This document shows, piece after piece, positions 51,540 to 59,723 of a DNA stretch of 64,000 bases. The position numbers and the translations under genes are program-made. Position 1 is the first letter of the stretch, and each line of letters starts with the position of its first letter. The DNA lies in NCBI RefSeq assembly GCF_039529835.1, contig NZ_CP154262.1, forward strand, positions 3,472,001-3,536,000. Reading direction: 5' to 3'. Origin of the DNA: Arthrobacter sp. TMP15. Its GTDB lineage: Bacteria > Actinomycetota > Actinomycetes > Actinomycetales > Micrococcaceae. Under the pieces are notes generated by a model. It was not told the DNA's origin. It made no database searches and saw only the letters and a program-made list of their open reading frames with translations.

Positions 51540-52279
51540 GACCGTCCCGTCATGCGCGACGCTGCATGAGCGTTCGCCGCCGCGGCAGTGGGCGCTTGGG
51601 CACCGGGAACTAGGGCGTCCAGAACGGGTGCGTCCGCGGTCAATGCGCTGGCCGGCAGAAAATCGCCCAGCAGTGCGGATCGGGCCCTGTCCAAGGCTGT
51701 GGCAAGCCGAGCATCAAGGAATCCGTCGGCGTATTCGGCAATGGCGTCGCCCCTGCCGATGCTTGCATCGTTTTGGATGGCCACGCCGTCAGGAAAATCG
51801 GAGTTGGGCAGCGCTGCAATATCCGCAGGATTCATTCGGATACTCACTGGTATTTCGGTATGAGCCCGTGCGCAGGCACGCGCCAGTGCGGCCCGTGCGG
51901 ATGTTTCCCCGTCCCGCAGCTCATGGCCCAGCAGTGCCTGCGCCAGTTCAAGGGCATATCCAAAAAGAGCTTGTTCTGCGTGCGCTAGAACCGGCACGGT
52001 GCGGTTCGTGAGCGCGGCGCTGGCCAGGTTCAGGGCGCCCAGACCCTCTGTTTGCCGAGTTTCCAACGTGGCCAGCAGCACCTCGTGTTCCATGTTCTGT
52101 TGTTTCGCTTGTGCCGCAGCCTCCTGTTCAGCACGTTGCAATCCAGCCACGTAGCCGGCGGCATGGCCTTGGGTGAATCCGCTGGATTTTGCTTCCTGTA
52201 GGGCGTGGGCTTGGGCCGAAGTAGCTACTACTGGGAACACCGCTGGGCGCGGTACCGAATGGTTAGTAGACAATGTCAT
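51536..52279 (-). CDS. fliH: Flagellar assembly protein FliH
   Basis: A roughly 247-residue regulator of FliI. I start it at the ATG at 52279 (MTLSTNHSVPRPAVFPVVAT), since GAGGGG lies six bases upstream; an ATG two codons earlier is also possible, and the longer open frame is antisense-free but overlaps fliG by 150 bp. FliH features are the Gly-x-x-x-Gly repeat-like segment GFTQGHAAGYVAGLQRAEQE and the C-terminal FliI-binding helices and small domain. Confidence 0.88.
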   Translation of the reverse strand: MTLSTNHSVPRPAVFPVVATSAQAHALQEAKSSGFTQGHAAGYVAGLQRAEQEAAAQAKQQNMEHEVLLATLETRQTEGLGALNLASAALTNRTVPVLAHAEQALFGYALELAQALLGHELRDGETSARAALARACARAHTEIPVSIRMNPADIAALPNSDFPDGVAIQNDASIGRGDAIAEYADGFLDARLATALDRARSALLGDFLPASALTADAPVLDALVPGAQAPTAAAANAHAASRMTGRS

Positions 52280-53306
52280 CTTCATCCCCTCGACGCACTG
52301 TGATCTCTTCATTAGCCTCGAGTTCACGGATGATCCGTACAATATCTGCCCGCGCCTGCTCCACTTCTGAACTGCGCACGGGACCGAGTGCCTCAAGTTC
52401 AAATTCAAGCAGTTCACGGTTGCGCTCAGAAATATTGGATCGAATGGCTTCCAAGACAGCGGCTGGAGCCCCCTTCATTGCCAGCGCAAGCGTGTTGGCA
52501 GGAATACCGCGAAGCACCAGCTGCACGTCCTGGTTGTCCAGTTTCACCAGGTCAGTGAATGTGAGCATGCGCGAGCGTACTTCTTCTGCGAGTTCCGGAT
52601 CCCGCAGTTCCAACTCTTCCAGGAGCGCACGTTCAGTTGCCACATCGGAGCGGTTAATGATTTCAACCAACGGTTGAATCCCGCCGATCACCGCCATCTG
52701 TTCACGCGGTGCCACAACGGCCAGCGCGCGCTGTTTGAGCATGCCCGCAACAATCCCTACAGCTTCTGGGGTGGCTGAACCCATTGTTGCGATGGACTGC
52801 GCCACGTCGGTGCGCAGCCCGCCAGTCAGGCCGGCCAAGGTGGCAGAGGCGCGGTCGGGACGCAGATGGGCCAGCACCAACGCAATAGTGGCCGGCAGCT
52901 CATCTTCCAGCAGGGACAGCAACTGTCCCGGTTCGGCGTCGTCTAAGAATTCAAACGGCTTTCCGGCCAGGGACGAGGCCAGCCTGTCCATGACTCCGGC
53001 CGCTTTTTCGCTGCCAAATGATGCCGCAAGCAGACCTGCGGCAAAGTCGCGTCCGCCTTGGGCTGCACGCCGCCCGCTGACGGCGATATCGTGAAACTCA
53101 TTAATAACAGCGTCAGCAACATCTGCCTGAACGCGCCGCATCTTCACTATCTCTGAGACAATGGCCTCCGCCTCACTCTCCGACAGATGCGACATGACGG
53201 CAGCCGCCGCTGTTTGTGAAAACTGCATGAGCACGGCTGCGGCCTTTTGAGTCCCTGTCAGTGGTGTTGCCGGCTTCTGGTTAACTGTCACCGGCACCGA
53301 AGCCAT
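52263..53306 (-). CDS. fliG: Flagellar motor switch protein FliG
   Basis: A 347-residue C-ring protein that contacts the stator. The N-terminal FliF-binding domain begins LTGTQKAAAVLMQFSQ, the middle domain carries the EHPQ-like segment, and the C-terminal torque helix contains LVLRGIPANTLALAMKGAPA with LLEFELEALGPVRSSEVEQA. The ATG overlaps the fliF stop by one base. Confidence 0.97.
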   Translation of the reverse strand: MASVPVTVNQKPATPLTGTQKAAAVLMQFSQTAAAAVMSHLSESEAEAIVSEIVKMRRVQADVADAVINEFHDIAVSGRRAAQGGRDFAAGLLAASFGSEKAAGVMDRLASSLAGKPFEFLDDAEPGQLLSLLEDELPATIALVLAHLRPDRASATLAGLTGGLRTDVAQSIATMGSATPEAVGIVAGMLKQRALAVVAPREQMAVIGGIQPLVEIINRSDVATERALLEELELRDPELAEEVRSRMLTFTDLVKLDNQDVQLVLRGIPANTLALAMKGAPAAVLEAIRSNISERNRELLEFELEALGPVRSSEVEQARADIVRIIRELEANEEITVRRGDEDDIVY

Positions 53307-54904
53307 CAGACACCCACTTTTTCATCCATGAGCGAGCGCAATAGTCCGGCAGTTTTTTGCGGATCCGCACCGGCCAGCGCCTCCAAAGATGCTCGCTTGG
53401 AATCGGCGTCGCTACTTTCGGCCACAGGCAGGGCAGCGGGTACGGGAATTGCCGTGAGTGCAGTCGTGGCAGGTTCAGGATCAGCAGGAAGCTTTGTCAG
53501 CGAGACCAGCTGCCGGCTCTGCTCACCGAGGTCTACTAATTCACGCACCTGGCGACGATTTTTGCGTGCATAAATGACAATTACCACCAGCAGCAGCAGC
53601 AGCAATACTGCAGCGATGCCCAGATTGCGCCATGTTTCTGCGGTCTTCGCCGCACCCGCTTCGGCCTTGGCTGCATCAAGGGCAGCTTGGGCAGCCTCGG
53701 ACTGAGCTGTGGAGAAAGGCACTACCTTCATGCTGACAGTATCTCCGCGACCCGGGTTTAACCCGGCGGCCATTGAGACCATTTCCGTCAAAGTTGCTGC
53801 GTCGATTTTGGCCGCTGCGGCTGTGTCGACGGCGACTGCAAGCGACTGCCGCTGGACATTCCCAGCAGGTATAACGGTATTTTCCGTTACCTTGTCGATG
53901 GCGTTGTTCTTGGTTGTCTTATTCGACTCCGAGGTTCCGCCAGCATCACCAGCACCGCCGGGAACAGCAATGTTATCTGGACCTAGCACGCCAGCTCCTG
54001 ACCCACTACCTCCCGTGCCTTTCTCGGTGGAGGTCGACTCGTTCAGGGCTGGCGCACCTTCCGGAGAGGTGAAAGACTCTTTCATTCTGTCCGTCGAAGC
54101 GTTGTCCATGGTGGCTGAGAGAGTCACACTGGAATTACCTGGACCAACTACCGTATCCAGCATGGACTGCACAGCAGCACTAACGCGTTGCTCGTAGGCT
54201 TGGGCCTGTTTTCCACCGCTTCCAGTGGCACCATTTCCTGCGGCCGAAAGCACGGCCCCCGCCGCATCGACAACGGAAACGTTTGCTGGCTTCAAAGCCT
54301 CTACCGAGGATGACGTGAGGTGCACAATCGCGTTGACCTGATCATCGGAGAGGCTGACACCAGGGTTGGTTTCCACGAACACTGACGCGGTGGGGTCCTG
54401 CTTGGTGGCCGTGAACACTGTTTGTTCAGGGACCGCCAATTTTACGGAGGCCATAGTCACGCCCTTCATCGCCATGATGGTTTGTGCTAGTTCTCCCTCC
54501 ATGGCACGTTTGTACGTGATGTTTTGTTGAAACTCCGATGACGTCACACCCATACTGTCCAGCAGTGAGTAACCTGCCGTGGTTGCCGCGGGAAGACCAG
54601 CGGAGGCAGCCTTGAGACGCTGGTCATAAACATTGGCGTCCGGCACCAAAATGGTGGCACCGCCGTTAACTAGTTGGTAGGGCACATTATCGGTTTTAAG
54701 TTGCGTGACAATGGCATTGGCGTCGGCCGGTGCCAAAGAGGAAAATAGCGGGGCATAGCTGGGTTTCGTGACCCAACTAAACAAGGCCACGCTGCCTAAT
54801 ACCAAAACAGCCAACCCAATAACCACCAAGGTTTTTTGGGCCATGGTGAAACCCTTGGCCATGCCGGAAAAACGAGCTGGAAAAGCGGTGAGAAACGGCG
54901 GCAT
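53306..54904 (-). CDS. fliF: Flagellar MS-ring protein FliF
   Basis: A 532-residue membrane ring protein. Membrane helix 1 lies near residues 25-48 (TLVVIGLAVLVLGSVALFSW). The secretin-like ring-building motifs follow (YAPLFSSLAPADANAIVTQL, LPAATTAGYSLLDSMGVTSS), then the second helix at about 440-460 (NLGIAAVLLLLLLVVIVIYA) and a C-terminal tail that binds FliG. Starts one base inside the fliE stop. Confidence 0.97.
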   Translation of the reverse strand: MPPFLTAFPARFSGMAKGFTMAQKTLVVIGLAVLVLGSVALFSWVTKPSYAPLFSSLAPADANAIVTQLKTDNVPYQLVNGGATILVPDANVYDQRLKAASAGLPAATTAGYSLLDSMGVTSSEFQQNITYKRAMEGELAQTIMAMKGVTMASVKLAVPEQTVFTATKQDPTASVFVETNPGVSLSDDQVNAIVHLTSSSVEALKPANVSVVDAAGAVLSAAGNGATGSGGKQAQAYEQRVSAAVQSMLDTVVGPGNSSVTLSATMDNASTDRMKESFTSPEGAPALNESTSTEKGTGGSGSGAGVLGPDNIAVPGGAGDAGGTSESNKTTKNNAIDKVTENTVIPAGNVQRQSLAVAVDTAAAAKIDAATLTEMVSMAAGLNPGRGDTVSMKVVPFSTAQSEAAQAALDAAKAEAGAAKTAETWRNLGIAAVLLLLLLVVIVIYARKNRRQVRELVDLGEQSRQLVSLTKLPADPEPATTALTAIPVPAALPVAESSDADSKRASLEALAGADPQKTAGLLRSLMDEKVGV

Positions 54905-55203
54905 CAGGCCTGCATCCTCATGATCTCGTTGAATGCGTCAACCCCGCGGATGCGCAGTGTGGAGACTAACTCCAGGGTTACAGCGGCCCTGGCTGAGGCA
55001 ATCGTGGCTTGATGAATATCATCCAGACTTCCCGTTGCGGCCTTGACCGCCATGGTGTTCGAGGTGGACTGCAGTCCCTGCAGATCACTCAACGCCCCCG
55101 TCAATGAGTCGCCAAAGGCACCGTTGTCGGTACTGGGTTGCACCTGAGGCATGTACCCCGTTCCGATGCTGGCCTGTACGCCTTCAATTCCAGAAACACT
55201 CAT
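54904..55203 (-). CDS. fliE: Flagellar hook-basal body protein FliE
   Basis: A 99-residue export-gate/rod adaptor. The C-terminal signature is TLELVSTLRIRGVDAFNEIM followed by RMQA. It lies 3 bp after flgC and overlaps fliF by one base. Confidence 0.93.
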   Translation of the reverse strand: MSVSGIEGVQASIGTGYMPQVQPSTDNGAFGDSLTGALSDLQGLQSTSNTMAVKAATGSLDDIHQATIASARAAVTLELVSTLRIRGVDAFNEIMRMQA

Positions 55204-55206
55204 CGG

Positions 55207-55593
55207 CTACTTTCCAATCTGCAATCCGGATTCGTACATAACTTTGGCTCGGTCTACCACTGCAGCGTTGACTTGGTATCCACGCTGGGCCATGATCAAC
55301 TGGCCCATTTGGGACGCCATATCAATATCGGGGTACCGGACATAACCGCCCTCATCCGCCAATGGATGGTCAGGTTCAAAGGTCATTCGCCCTTCTGCGC
55401 TACCGCGTGCCGCACCAGCTACGTAAACGCCCGAGTCCCCTGCCCCTGCTTCAGCAATGATGTACCGGGCACGGAAAGCTTCCTCGGTTGTGGCCGTCAC
55501 GGTATTGACGTTGGCGATGTTGTCCGAAACGGCGTCGAGCCATTTGCGGTGCAGCGTTAATCCGGTGGAGGCAATGCCAATTGCGTCGCTCAC
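55207..55593 (-). CDS. flgC: Flagellar proximal rod protein FlgC
   Basis: A 128-residue rod protein. N-terminal rod motif IGIASTGLTLHRKWLDAVSD with NIANVNTVTATTEEAFRARY and the C-terminal motif VRYPDIDMASQMGQLIMAQR followed by GYQVNAAVVDRAKVMYESGL. Immediately follows flgB. Confidence 0.95.
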   Translation of the reverse strand: MSDAIGIASTGLTLHRKWLDAVSDNIANVNTVTATTEEAFRARYIIAEAGAGDSGVYVAGAARGSAEGRMTFEPDHPLADEGGYVRYPDIDMASQMGQLIMAQRGYQVNAAVVDRAKVMYESGLQIGK

Positions 55594-55935
55594 TTATTGG
55601 CTCTTAAGAACTGTGCGCATGGAGTTGAATTCGCTGTTAACCGCGTGGGCGGCAAATTGGTACCGCAACACGGTTTCTATATTTGAAAGCGTCTCAGTGT
55701 CCAGGTTGACGTTGTTGCCGTTGAGCTGGGTAGGCTCCACCGAACGTTCCGTAGTGGCGCGCACATCACCGTCGCGGCGGTTGACGGATTCGGCCAAGGC
55801 GGCTTCGAATTTCACCCTCTGGGCAGTGTAGCCGGGGGTATTGACGTTTGCGATGTTGTCGGCAATGGCGCGTTGGCGCATGGACAATCCATCGAGGGCG
55901 CTGGTGAGCGCCACAGTAACCACGGAATCAAGCAC
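55594..55935 (-). CDS. flgB: Flagellar proximal rod protein FlgB
   Basis: A 113-residue rod protein. GTG start with AAGGAAG upstream. The N-terminal motif is LTSALDGLSMRQRAIADNIA with NVNTPGYTAQRVKFE; the C-terminal motif is LETVLRYQ-like (SNIETVLRYQFAAHAVNSEF). First gene of the basal-body unit, driven by the sigma-28 site at 56009-56035. Confidence 0.95.
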   Translation of the reverse strand: MLDSVVTVALTSALDGLSMRQRAIADNIANVNTPGYTAQRVKFEAALAESVNRRDGDVRATTERSVEPTQLNGNNVNLDTETLSNIETVLRYQFAAHAVNSEFNSMRTVLKSQ

Positions 55936-56008
55936 TGAGCTCTTCCTTGATGTAAAACTTGAGGCCTGTCCGTGGCTGAGGGGCGAGCCGTCCGTAGCTC
56001 ATCTGTCA

Positions 56009-56035
56009 CTATCGGAAGCTTGGGAAGTACCGTAA
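56009..56035 (-). promoter_or_regulatory. Sigma-28 promoter of flgB basal-body operon
   Basis: TTAC (56035-56032), 15-base spacer, TCCGATAG (56016-56009) on the minus strand, 74 bp upstream of flgB. The bases after the -10 (TGACAGAT) are identical to those after the fliM -10. Confidence 0.75.
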
Positions 56036-56111
56036 GAGAAATACACACTATTTTTAAGTTGTTTGTGAGTTGCTCTCATTCCGCCCGGCCGGCCGGGGTT
56101 CGTGAAAGCAG

Positions 56112-56495
56112 TTAGCCCATGACGTCAAGATAAATGGCGGGTGCATCACGCTGAACTGTTTTCAGCGTTCCAAGTTCTGTGGCAGTGCTTTCGCGTGATG
56201 TTTGCAAGGCTTGGATCATCTGGTTCTGTAGCTCAGCTAGATTCTTTGCCCGCTCACGCAGTGCTTCAGGCAAAGGGCCAAGATTCATCGGCGGAACCCA
56301 GCCGCGGTTCTGCAACACTGCCACCGACAGTTGCTCTTCCAACTCAGCCAGGACAGTTTCCCACTGCGCCCGGGCTGCATCCACCAGGTCTGGCAAATCA
56401 GCCACTCCACTTTCTGCCGGAGGGCTCGGAGCCGGGATTCTTTCGGGTGCGGGTTGCACTGGTTCAACGAACCGTTCTTTGCGCGGCCAAATCAC
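56112..56495 (-). CDS. Hypothetical 127-residue flagellar-cluster protein (FliT-like candidate)
   Basis: A 127-residue protein without a recognised domain. It has a Pro-rich N-terminus (PVQPAPERIPAPSPPAESGV) followed by a helical region (DAARAQWETVLAELEEQLSV, then ALRERAKNLAELQNQMIQAL). It overlaps the fliS stop by 4 bp. The place after fliD and fliS, and its small helical make-up, match the spot where the FliD chaperone FliT often lies, but sequence alone does not prove this. Confidence 0.7.
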   Translation of the reverse strand: MIWPRKERFVEPVQPAPERIPAPSPPAESGVADLPDLVDAARAQWETVLAELEEQLSVAVLQNRGWVPPMNLGPLPEALRERAKNLAELQNQMIQALQTSRESTATELGTLKTVQRDAPAIYLDVMG

Positions 56496-56917
56496 GAGGT
56501 GTAGCCGCCAGCCTGGGCACCCGTGAGGATACCGGAGGGCAGAGCCGCAGCCTCATGCCAGGTGAGTCTAAGTGGTTCAAAGAGATCGATGCACTCGCGG
56601 GTTAGCGCGGGATCACGCCGGATATTGGCGTTCATCAGCGCCGTCCCCGCGTAATTGTAGATGCCCAGCAGCTGGTCTGCCCCGGCCCACAGTTCCGGTT
56701 GCAAGGATCCGGAGAGCTCGCCGATGATGTCCTGAGCATGCAGCAGATTATCACTGGCCACCGACCAGTCAGAGGCGTTCTGCGCAGTTTCCGCGCGAGC
56801 TAGATCCAGGAGCAACCTGTCATAAAGCATCGTCAGGAGACGCGCAGGGGTTGCCGAGAGGATTGCCTCACGCTGGTAGGAGTTCAGCGCCTTATTACGG
56901 CTGCTTGCATTCATCAT
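56492..56917 (-). CDS. fliS: Flagellin export chaperone FliS
   Basis: A 141-residue helical chaperone that holds flagellin unfolded before export. N-terminal signature YQREAILSATPARLLTMLYD and RLLLDLARAETA. It overlaps fliD by 4 bp. In Gram-positives FliS-flagellin and FliW-flagellin binding are linked, and fliW is also present. Confidence 0.94.
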   Translation of the reverse strand: MMNASSRNKALNSYQREAILSATPARLLTMLYDRLLLDLARAETAQNASDWSVASDNLLHAQDIIGELSGSLQPELWAGADQLLGIYNYAGTALMNANIRRDPALTRECIDLFEPLRLTWHEAAALPSGILTGAQAGGYTS

Positions 56918-58296
56918 TTCTTGCCTGCCGCATCAAAGGAGTTAATTTGGGCCGTCAACCACGATTGCTGCGATTGCATCTTGCTCATCTGAACCTCCAG
57001 TGACGTGTAGACGGCCTGCAATGACGCTCTACGCGTCATCAAACGGGAATCCCAGTCCAGAATTTGAGTGTTGAGATCATTGATGATCGATTGCTGACCT
57101 TTGACTCTTTGGGACAGTGAACCTACGTCAGGGCCAGAAATCGACTTGGCCGCTTCTTCCACCCGCGAGGCCATAGTTTGAAGCATCTTTTCGGTAGCCA
57201 CCGGGTCTTTGGCATACGCTGACGCAAAAACGTCTGGTTCGAAGGAGAGGTCACCGTTCTTTGTGGTGTTGAAGCCGATTGTCGCCGGGGAGAACCCGTT
57301 GATGGGGGATGTAACCGAGTTGAACAGCTTGGTTTTGGCATCGGAAACAGTACTGTTCCCGGAAAAGAGTCCGCCCTTGACAGATGCCCCATCCGAGCCG
57401 GCTCCCGACGTGAGAGTTGACTGGGTCAGGATGGAACCCAGGATGATGTTTATATTGCTAGAGAAATCTTTGGCTGCGGAAGCTACTTTGGCCGAGTCAC
57501 GTGAGGCGCCAACCGTGACAGGCTCAGCCGAGACTTTGTTGACAGTGATATCCAGTCCGGGAGCAAGCCCGGCGAAGGTGTTACTAGCCGAAGTGATCAC
57601 CTGTTCGGCAGTGGTGCCAGCCCAAAGTGTCATTTTGGCGTCCAGCCCGGTTTGTAGCGTGGTCCATGCCCCTGGGCTTGTCAGGGGTACGGCAGTGCCT
57701 GCCTCAACCTCTGCGGCGGTGCCCTGGTGAGCTACGAAGCCATTGGCGGCTCCGGTGTCCTTGGCAGTGAGCTGGAGCCGGTATTGCGTGGCGCCATCGG
57801 CGTCAACACCTGAGGCAATTTTGACGGCTGAAATTCCTGCATCGGATCTGTTAATGGCGTAGGCCATTGCATCAAGGGACGTGGACTCGGCGGTGACCTC
57901 GGTGGTGGTGCCGTCACCTTTAACAAAGGTCATGACGGCCGGGCTAGCCGGCCACTCCGTCATAGGACCACTGACGTTTGACTGTGCTCGTGCCAACGCA
58001 TTGACACTCAGATTCAGGCTGGTAGTCACGGCACCGGGCCCCAATTTGGCGGTGATCGCATCAGATGAGGACGTGGCCTGAAACATGTCCAGACCTCCGG
58101 TTTTCGCCAGCGCCCCAGCTTGGCTGGTCAGTGCGGCAAACTTAGTATTGAGCGCCTGCATTGCCGTAACCAAAGCGGTATCGGTAACAACCCTGCTCTT
58201 CATCAGCGCCTGGGGGCGGGACTCGGCGGCAATGAGCGCGTTGATAATTGCCGTTGTGTCCAATCCGGAGGACAGTCCGTCGATTCCCAAGCCCAT
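56914..58296 (-). CDS. fliD: Flagellar filament cap protein FliD
   Basis: A 460-residue hook-associated protein 2. N-terminal D0/D1 motif MGLGIDGLSSGLDTTAIINA with LIAAESRPQALMKSRV; C-terminal coiled coil DLNTQILDWDSRLMTRRASL followed by LEVQMSKMQSQQSWLTAQIN. The 129-bp gap to flagellin contains a hairpin but no visible sigma-28 site. Confidence 0.94.
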   Translation of the reverse strand: MGLGIDGLSSGLDTTAIINALIAAESRPQALMKSRVVTDTALVTAMQALNTKFAALTSQAGALAKTGGLDMFQATSSSDAITAKLGPGAVTTSLNLSVNALARAQSNVSGPMTEWPASPAVMTFVKGDGTTTEVTAESTSLDAMAYAINRSDAGISAVKIASGVDADGATQYRLQLTAKDTGAANGFVAHQGTAAEVEAGTAVPLTSPGAWTTLQTGLDAKMTLWAGTTAEQVITSASNTFAGLAPGLDITVNKVSAEPVTVGASRDSAKVASAAKDFSSNINIILGSILTQSTLTSGAGSDGASVKGGLFSGNSTVSDAKTKLFNSVTSPINGFSPATIGFNTTKNGDLSFEPDVFASAYAKDPVATEKMLQTMASRVEEAAKSISGPDVGSLSQRVKGQQSIINDLNTQILDWDSRLMTRRASLQAVYTSLEVQMSKMQSQQSWLTAQINSFDAAGKK

Positions 58297-58350
58297 GTGG
58301 AGCTTCCTTTTCGCAGTGAGATATTAGATCTTAAAGTGGACCATGCACAG

Positions 58351-58384
58351 CTGGGGGTACGGATAAGTCCGCACCCCCAGCTGA
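58351..58384. terminator. Hairpin downstream of flagellin gene
   Basis: Arms CAGCTGGGGGT and ACCCCCAGCTG with a further imperfect inner pairing lie about 45 bp after the fliC stop. No T-tract follows, so it may attenuate or protect the flagellin message rather than end it fully. Confidence 0.5.
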
Positions 58385-58425
58385 CCTGCACTCCGGAACT
58401 TTAGAGTCCCGGTAAGTTACTCGAT

Positions 58426-59595
58426 TTAGCCGAGCAGCTTCAGGACGCCCTGGTTGGACTGGTTGGCCTGGGCCAACATGGCCGTGCCTGCCTGCGCCAA
58501 GATGTTGGAGCGCGTGAAGTCCACCATTTCTGAAGCCATGTCCACATCAGTGATGCGTGACGTGGCTGCGGACAGGTTTTCCTTGCCAACATTCAAGTTG
58601 CTGATAGCTGATTCAAGGCGGTTCTGCACGGCACCGAGGTCGGCGCGGGCTGCAGAAACCGTCTTGATCTGCGTGTCGATCAGGTTCAACGATGCCTGCG
58701 CATTCGTAGCGGTCTCAAAATTCAGTCCGCCTGTCATCGGGGTTCCCGCTGTGCCAACCGCAGTACCAGCTGTAGTCGGCGCAGTTGTACTAACTACTCC
58801 ACCGTCTTTAGCCATAACAGTGATACCAGTGCCCGCACCGTTGGCATCCTTGTTTACGCTGACTGTGAAGTTAGCTGCAAACGAAGCGTCGCCGCGCAGT
58901 GCATCGGCGTACTTGTCAACGCTGTCGAAAGCTCCAGCAGCGCCGAGGTCGGCCGTCGTGACTGTGGTTGCCACGCCACCTTTGGTTGTCGTAAAGCTCG
59001 CAGGACCAGCAACAGTCAAGATATCGGCAATGTCAAACTTCGTGCCCGAAGTTGTCAGGTTACCGCCAGCGAGCGTGTTCGCAATTGTCTCGACGTTCGC
59101 ATTAGCAAGATTGACCGAAATCTGGTTGGACTTATTGCCGTCCGCACCGACCTGGAACGTCATATTCGCCGTCGACCCATCCAACAGTGACTTGCCGTTG
59201 AACTTTGTGGCCTCAGACATGCGCGTCAGCTCTGCTGTCAGCTGAGTGGTTTCCTTCTTGATGGCCCCGCGAGAATCGTCATTGTTTGAATCGTTGCCGG
59301 CCTGTACAGCCAGATCACGCATACGCTGCAGGATGGACTGTACCTGAGTCAGCGATCCTTCAGCGGTCTGAACAACGGAGATGCCGTCCTGAGCGTTACG
59401 AGCAGCAACGGTGTAACCGTTGACCTGTGACTTCAGGCCTTCGGAGATGGCCAAGCCGGCTGCGTCATCTGCGGCACGGTTGATGCGAAGACCACTGGAG
59501 AGCTTCTCCATTGACTTTCCCAGCGCATTCTGGGTGGTGCTCAAATTGCGGTAAGCGTTGTTAGCCGCGAGGTTTGTGTTGACTTGCATGCCCAT
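58426..59595 (-). CDS. fliC: Flagellin
   Basis: The 389-residue filament protein. The N-terminal D0/D1 region is canonical (NTNLAANNAYRNLSTTQNAL, then KLSSGLRINRAADDAAGLAI), as is the C-terminal D0 (TDVDMASEMVDFTRSNILAQ, then GVLKLLG). The variable middle is Thr/Ala/Gly-rich. A very strong Shine-Dalgarno (ACGGAGGATT) precedes the ATG. The leader contains a hairpin with a GGA loop. Only one flagellin gene is seen in the window. Confidence 0.97.
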   Translation of the reverse strand: MGMQVNTNLAANNAYRNLSTTQNALGKSMEKLSSGLRINRAADDAAGLAISEGLKSQVNGYTVAARNAQDGISVVQTAEGSLTQVQSILQRMRDLAVQAGNDSNNDDSRGAIKKETTQLTAELTRMSEATKFNGKSLLDGSTANMTFQVGADGNKSNQISVNLANANVETIANTLAGGNLTTSGTKFDIADILTVAGPASFTTTKGGVATTVTTADLGAAGAFDSVDKYADALRGDASFAANFTVSVNKDANGAGTGITVMAKDGGVVSTTAPTTAGTAVGTAGTPMTGGLNFETATNAQASLNLIDTQIKTVSAARADLGAVQNRLESAISNLNVGKENLSAATSRITDVDMASEMVDFTRSNILAQAGTAMLAQANQSNQGVLKLLG

Positions 59596-59600
59596 GAGTA

Positions 59601-59649
59601 AATCCTCCGTGAGTTGGGGTATGACCGAAGCCGCCCATCCATGGGCAGC
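59601..59649 (-). promoter_or_regulatory. Flagellin leader with GGA hairpin and GGA Shine-Dalgarno (CsrA target candidate)
   Basis: On the minus strand the leader has a hairpin (59649-59630) with arms GCTGCCCA and TGGGCGGC (one G.U pair) around a UGGA loop, so GGA is exposed. The ribosome binding site ACGGAGGATT (59610-59601) is a second GGA site. Two GGA elements, one in a loop and one at the Shine-Dalgarno, are the hallmark of CsrA-controlled flagellin leaders in Bacillus. Binding is inferred. Confidence 0.6.
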
Positions 59650-59658
59650 TAAACACCA

Positions 59659-59685
59659 CTGTCGGCACCCACCTGCAAGCCGTAA
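59659..59685 (-). promoter_or_regulatory. Sigma-28 promoter of flagellin gene
   Basis: TTAC (59685-59682), 15-base spacer, GCCGACAG (59666-59659) on the minus strand. The predicted transcription start leaves a leader of about 55-60 bases consisting mainly of the GGA hairpin and the Shine-Dalgarno. Confidence 0.75.
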
Positions 59686-59723
59686 GAAGAACCACTAAAA
59701 GTTTCTCCTTGGCACCATATGAT

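Noticed and set aside
50614-52011. 465-codon plus-strand frame antisense to fliI and fliH
   Set aside because: Low-complexity Arg/Pro/Ser composition of an antisense shadow; fliI has all ATPase motifs on the minus strand.
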